From contig NZ_JACHJK010000014.1 in NCBI RefSeq assembly GCF_014203595.1, positions 124,001 to 188,000 of the forward strand: 64,000 nucleotides of DNA. The letters are read 5' to 3'. Positions 60,512 through 64,000 of the stretch are shown here, piece by piece. The translations under genes and the position numbers were made by a program. Source of the stretch: Streptomyces echinatus. Its GTDB lineage: Bacteria > Actinomycetota > Actinomycetes > Streptomycetales > Streptomycetaceae. Within the stretch, counting starts at the first letter, position 1, and each line of letters starts with the position of its first letter. Under the pieces are notes generated by a model. That model made no database searches. It saw nothing but the letters and a program-made list of their open reading frames with translations, and was not told the DNA's origin.

Positions 60512-61102
60512 TCAGTGGGTGACGGGGATGTGGTAGGCGAGCGCGGTGACCTGGAGGTCGCCGTGGTCCACCCACTCCGGGAACTTCAGCGTCTTGTGGC
60601 TGGTCGCCGCGGGCGGGGTGACCTGGAGGTAGGAAGCGTGGACGGCGCCGGAGGTTCCTGTGTTGGCGTGCGTCCACGCTATGACCGCCTCCACGCTCTG
60701 GCCCTTGCGGAGCGTCAGGGTGGTCTTGGCGGGGCTCCTGGCGTACCAGGTGTCGCCCCAGTGGGTGTGGGAGGTGAGCGTCCGGTGAGAGGCGTTCTCC
60801 AGGCCGAGACCCGGGTAGCCCCGCAGCAGACAGGTGCGGGTGCCGGTGTTCTTGAGCTTCAGCACCACGCCCTGGTGGTTCATGCCGCCGGCCAGTGTCT
60901 CGCCGAACGAGGCGGTGAGCCCTGACACGGAGCAGGTAGGCGCCGGGGCCGCCGCCCCGCCGGCCCGTGCCACCCCCGCTCCGGCGATGCCCAGTCCGGC
61001 CGCGGTGGCCACCGCGAGCGCCGTCCGTACGACGTGCCGGCGGCGGTCGGACCGCCGGGCGCCGGGGGTCTCGGTCGTGGGGGTCTGGTCCTGATGGGTC
61101 AT
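60512..61102 (-). CDS. Secreted DUF4232 protein
   Basis: A 196-residue precursor from ATG 61102; ATG 61135 is an alternative. The signal peptide (VVRTALAVATAAGLGIAGAG) ends near ARAGGAA. The DUF4232 beta-sandwich follows, with two conserved cysteines (PAPTCSVSGL and TRTCLLRGYPGLGLE) and the ending DLQVTALAYHIPVTH. The family is common among exported actinobacterial proteins of unknown role. It lies antisense between the NrfD and catalytic-subunit genes, splitting the formate dehydrogenase locus. Confidence 0.88.
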   Translation of the reverse strand: MTHQDQTPTTETPGARRSDRRRHVVRTALAVATAAGLGIAGAGVARAGGAAAPAPTCSVSGLTASFGETLAGGMNHQGVVLKLKNTGTRTCLLRGYPGLGLENASHRTLTSHTHWGDTWYARSPAKTTLTLRKGQSVEAVIAWTHANTGTSGAVHASYLQVTPPAATSHKTLKFPEWVDHGDLQVTALAYHIPVTH

Positions 61103-61390
61103 GGTGAGCGTTCTTCCCTTCGTTGTGGGCTCCATGGCTCGCCCCGTACATCAGGTGGGATGCGAAATGTGCCGGAAAAGTTCGCCGCCGGCGGGAAACG
61201 GGACGTGTCCGTCGCTTTCACCGCTGTTCGCCCGAGGGCGGGGGCGGTGCGCCGTCGGCCCGAGCCGTCCGGCCGGGCCACCGAGCTGTTTGGCCGCGCC
61301 CGCCGGGGGTACTCCGCCGCCGATCGCGGCAGGGGATGCCGTGACCGCGGGTTTGCGGGAAAATCGTGGGACCGAGCGGGAGGAGAAGCC

Positions 61391-64000
61391 GTGGGCGTAC
61401 GCACCTGGATCGACTCCTGGCCGGTGTACCGCCAGCTCACCGGCACGGATCCGCTCGGCCGGGGAGCCGCCGCGAAGAGCGGGCGCAGCGCGCGGCTGAC
61501 ACCCCGGGTGGCCACGGCGGACCGGGTGGTGAAGTCCGTCTGCCCGTACTGCGCGGTGGGCTGCGGCCAGAACGTGTACGTCCAGGACGGCCGGGTCACC
61601 CAGATCGAGGGCGACCCGGACTCCCCCGTCTCGCGCGGACGGCTGTGCCCCAAGGGCGCGGCGAGCCTCCAGCTGACCACCGGGGACGCCCGCGAGCACC
61701 AGGTCCTGTACCGCCGCCCGCACGGCACCGAGTGGGAGCGGCTGGACCTGGACACGGCGATGGACATGATCGCCGACCGGGTGATCGAGGCCCGCCGGGC
61801 CGGCTGGCAGTGGGAGGTCGACGAGACCCGCACCCGGCGCACCCTGGGCATCGCGAGCCTCGGCGGGGCCACGCTCGACAACGAAGAGAACTACCTGATC
61901 AAGAAGCTGTTCACCGCGCTGGGAGCGATCCAGATCGAGAACCAGGCGCGCGTTTGACACTCCTCCACCGTTCCCGGTCTGGGAACCTCGTTCGGCCGCG
62001 GCGGCGCGACCACCTTCCAGCAGGACCTGCAGAACGCGGACTGCATCCTCATCGAGGGCTCGAACATGGCCGAGTGCCATCCGGTCGGGTTCCAGTGGGT
62101 GATGGAGGCCAAGGCCCGCGGCGCCAAGGTGATCCACGTCGACCCGCGGTTCACCCGCACCAGCGCGCTCGCCGACGTGCACGTGCCGCTGCGCGCGGGC
62201 ACGGACATCGCCTTCCTCGGCGGCATCGTCAACTACGTGCTGGAGCATGAGAAGTACTTCCGCGAGTACGTCGTGGCCTACACCAACGCGCCGATGCTCC
62301 TGCGGGAGGACTTCCGCGACACGGAGGACCTCGCCGGGGTCTTCTCCGGTCTCGACGCCGGCAGCCGCAGCTATGACAACGCCAGCTGGCAGTACGAGGG
62401 CACCGAGGTACAGGCGGCCTCGGGCGAACGCGACCAGGAGTACGACAAGCGCACCGACGGCGGCAGTTCGGTGACCGAGGCCGCGCGCGGCGAGGCCCAC
62501 GGTGCCGGCGGCGCGGTGATCGGCGAGGGCGAGCCGGAACGGGACGAGACGCTGACCCACCCGCGCTGTGTGTTCCAGGTGCTCAGGCGGCACTACGCCC
62601 GCTACACGCCGGAACTGGTCGAGCAGGTCTGCGGGGTGCCGCGGGACCTGTTCCGGCAGGTGTGCGAGCTGGTCACGGAGAACTCCGGCCGCGACCGGAC
62701 GACGGCGTTCGCGTACGCGGTGGGCTGGACGCAGCACACGGTGGGGGTGCAGAACGTCCGGGCGGCCGCCGTCCTGCAGACCCTGCTCGGCAACATCGGA
62801 CGGCCCGGCGGCGGCATCCTGGCGCTCCGTGGGCATGCCTCCATCCAGGGATCCACGGACATCCCCACTCTGTTCAACCTGCTGCCCGGTTACATCCCGA
62901 TGCCGCACGCACACCAGAACGAGGACCTGGACTCCTTCATCGAGGCCGAGGCCGCGCACAAGGGCTACTGGGGCAACATGCGCGCGTACCTGGTGAGCCT
63001 GCTCAAGGCGTACTGGGGTGAGGCGGCGACGGCCGAGAACGACTTCTGCTTCGACTACCTGCCCCGGCTGACCGGCTCCCACTCGACGTACGAGACGACG
63101 ATGGCCCAGCTGGAAGGCGTCTGCAAGGGCTACTTCCTGGTCGGTGAGAACCCCGCGGTGGGCAACGCCAACGCGAAGCTGATGCGTCTCGGCATGGCCA
63201 ACCTGGACTGGCTGGTCGTCCGTGACTTCTCGCTCATCGAGTCGGCGACCTGGTGGAAGGACGGGCCCGAGATCGAGACCGGCGAGATGCGCACCGAGGA
63301 CATCCGCACCGAGGTGTTCTTCCTGCCGGCCGCCGCGCACACCGAGAAGGACGGCAGCTTCACCAACACCCAGCGGATGCTCCAGTGGCACCACCAGGCG
63401 GTCGAGCCGCCCGGCGAGGCCCGCAGCGACCTGTGGTTCACCTATCACCTGGGACGCCTCGTCCGGGAGAAGCTGGCCGGGTCCGGTGACGAGATGGACC
63501 GGCCGGTGCTCGACCTGGCCTGGGACTATCCGACGAAGGGGAGGATCGCCGAGCCGGACGCGGAGGCGGTCCTCGCCGAGATCAACGGCCGGGACGCCGA
63601 GGGCGATCCGCTCTCCTCGTACGAGGAGCTGAAGGCCGACGGCTCGACGGTCTGCGGCTGCTGGATCTACTGCGGGGTCTACGCCGACGGCGTCAACCAG
63701 GCGGCCCGCCGCAAGCCCGGCCGGGAGCAGGACTGGGTGGCGGCGGAGTGGGCGTGGGCCTGGCCGGCCAACCGGCGGATCCTGTACAACCGGGCCTCCG
63801 CCGACCCCGAGGGCAGGCCGTGGAGCGAGCGCAAGGCGCTGGTGTGGTGGGACCCGGGCAAGGGTGAGAAGGGCGAGTGGACGGGACACGACGTCCCCGA
63901 CTTCAAGAAGGACAAGGCGCCGGACCACGAGCCGCCGGAGGGAGCGGAGGGGCCTGAGGCCCTGTCCGGCACGGACCCGTTCGTCATGCAGGCAGATGGC
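61391..64000 (+). CDS. fdhA: Selenocysteine-containing formate dehydrogenase catalytic subunit, partial
   Basis: Starts at GTG 61391 (AGGAG 5 nt upstream) and runs off the right edge; 870 codons are seen. The N-terminal 4Fe-4S motif is SVCPYCAVGCGQ (about residue 50). At codon 189 (61955-61957) an in-frame TGA stands exactly where FdnG-type enzymes have selenocysteine: IENQARV-U-HSSTVPGL, then TSFGRGGATT and NMAECHPVGFQWVMEAKARG. The frame stays open and fully conserved after the TGA, so it is not a pseudogene. Later parts (FAYAVGWTQHTVGVQNVRAA, LLGNIGRPGGGI, GENPAVGNANA) bind the bis-MGD molybdenum or tungsten cofactor. It oxidises formate to CO2. Expression requires SelA, SelB, SelC and SelD, which are not in this window. 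Confidence 0.95.
61955..61986 (+). promoter_or_regulatory. Selenocysteine UGA with bacterial SECIS hairpin
   Basis: The UGA codon (61955-61957) is followed, after 12 nt, by GTTCCC-GGTCT-GGGAAC (61970-61986). This is a 6-bp stem with a GGUCU apical loop, like the SelB-binding loop of E. coli fdhF. The distance and loop sequence fit a functional SECIS element. Confidence 0.85.

Noticed and set aside
61034..61957. Formate dehydrogenase gene as a truncated or frameshifted pseudogene
   Set aside because: The TGA sits at the known selenocysteine position, the frame continues with full conservation, and a SECIS-like hairpin follows.

Overview
This 64 kb window is high-GC actinobacterial DNA, almost certainly a Streptomyces chromosome. 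The signs are strong third-position GC, GTG starts with GGAGG-type ribosome sites, and many ANTAR, SpoIIE-phosphatase and DUF families typical of the genus. It also carries a GH46 chitosanase, secreted M1, GH25 and SGNH hydrolases, and a rare TTA codon. I saw no tRNA, rRNA, CRISPR array, transposase or integrase.

Left part (1-10905): the most unusual locus. A minus-strand P-loop ATPase runs off the left edge. Divergent to it is a tightly coupled four-gene operon: a nucleoside phosphorylase/nucleosidase-fold protein with a C-terminal adaptor domain; a VMAP-like protein whose N-terminal domain resembles that adaptor; a MoxR-type AAA ATPase; and a 1549-residue protein joining a vWA-like module, a second phosphorylase fold, an NB-ARC STAND ATPase and a TPR array. 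This matches the logic of the vWA-MoxR-VMAP ternary conflict systems, with an NLR-like fusion. I infer an immune or self-killing system whose effector attacks nucleosides or nucleotides, possibly ATP.

11-25 kb: an FAD monooxygenase with an AT-rich palindromic operator; small DUF1360, DUF2267 and ANTAR proteins with a 29-nt tandem repeat between the last two; membrane proteins (AI-2E family, FUSC, DUF2306); a MOSC protein; a PadR regulator; a SpoIIE-type phosphatase; and secreted GH25 lysozyme and M1 metallopeptidase.

25.6-33.2 kb: a minus-strand operon with a PelF-type glycosyltransferase, a polytopic membrane protein, a LegB-like dehydratase, a sugar nucleotidyltransferase, an epimerase and a spherulin-4-type glycosidase. 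It is probably an exopolysaccharide pathway with similarities to Pel.

33.5-50 kb: secreted adenosine deaminase, SGNH esterase, phosphoglucomutase, chitosanase with its palindromic operator, a ProP-like MFS transporter, an aldo/keto reductase, a CRP-like site with small nested ORFs, a KhtTU-like K+/H+ antiporter pair, DedA, a STAS-ANTAR-GAF sensor, secreted sphingomyelinase, and a DHA2 exporter whose MarR regulator has been reduced to a C-terminal remnant.

50-58 kb: stress and signalling genes (a hydrophobic peptide, CsbD, an RsbW-like kinase, an ANTAR-GAF-PAS-PP2C phosphatase and a soluble poly-HAMP hybrid histidine kinase).

58.3-64 kb: a respiratory formate dehydrogenase locus. The catalytic subunit has an in-frame UGA exactly at the selenocysteine position, followed by a SECIS-like hairpin; the gene runs off the right edge.
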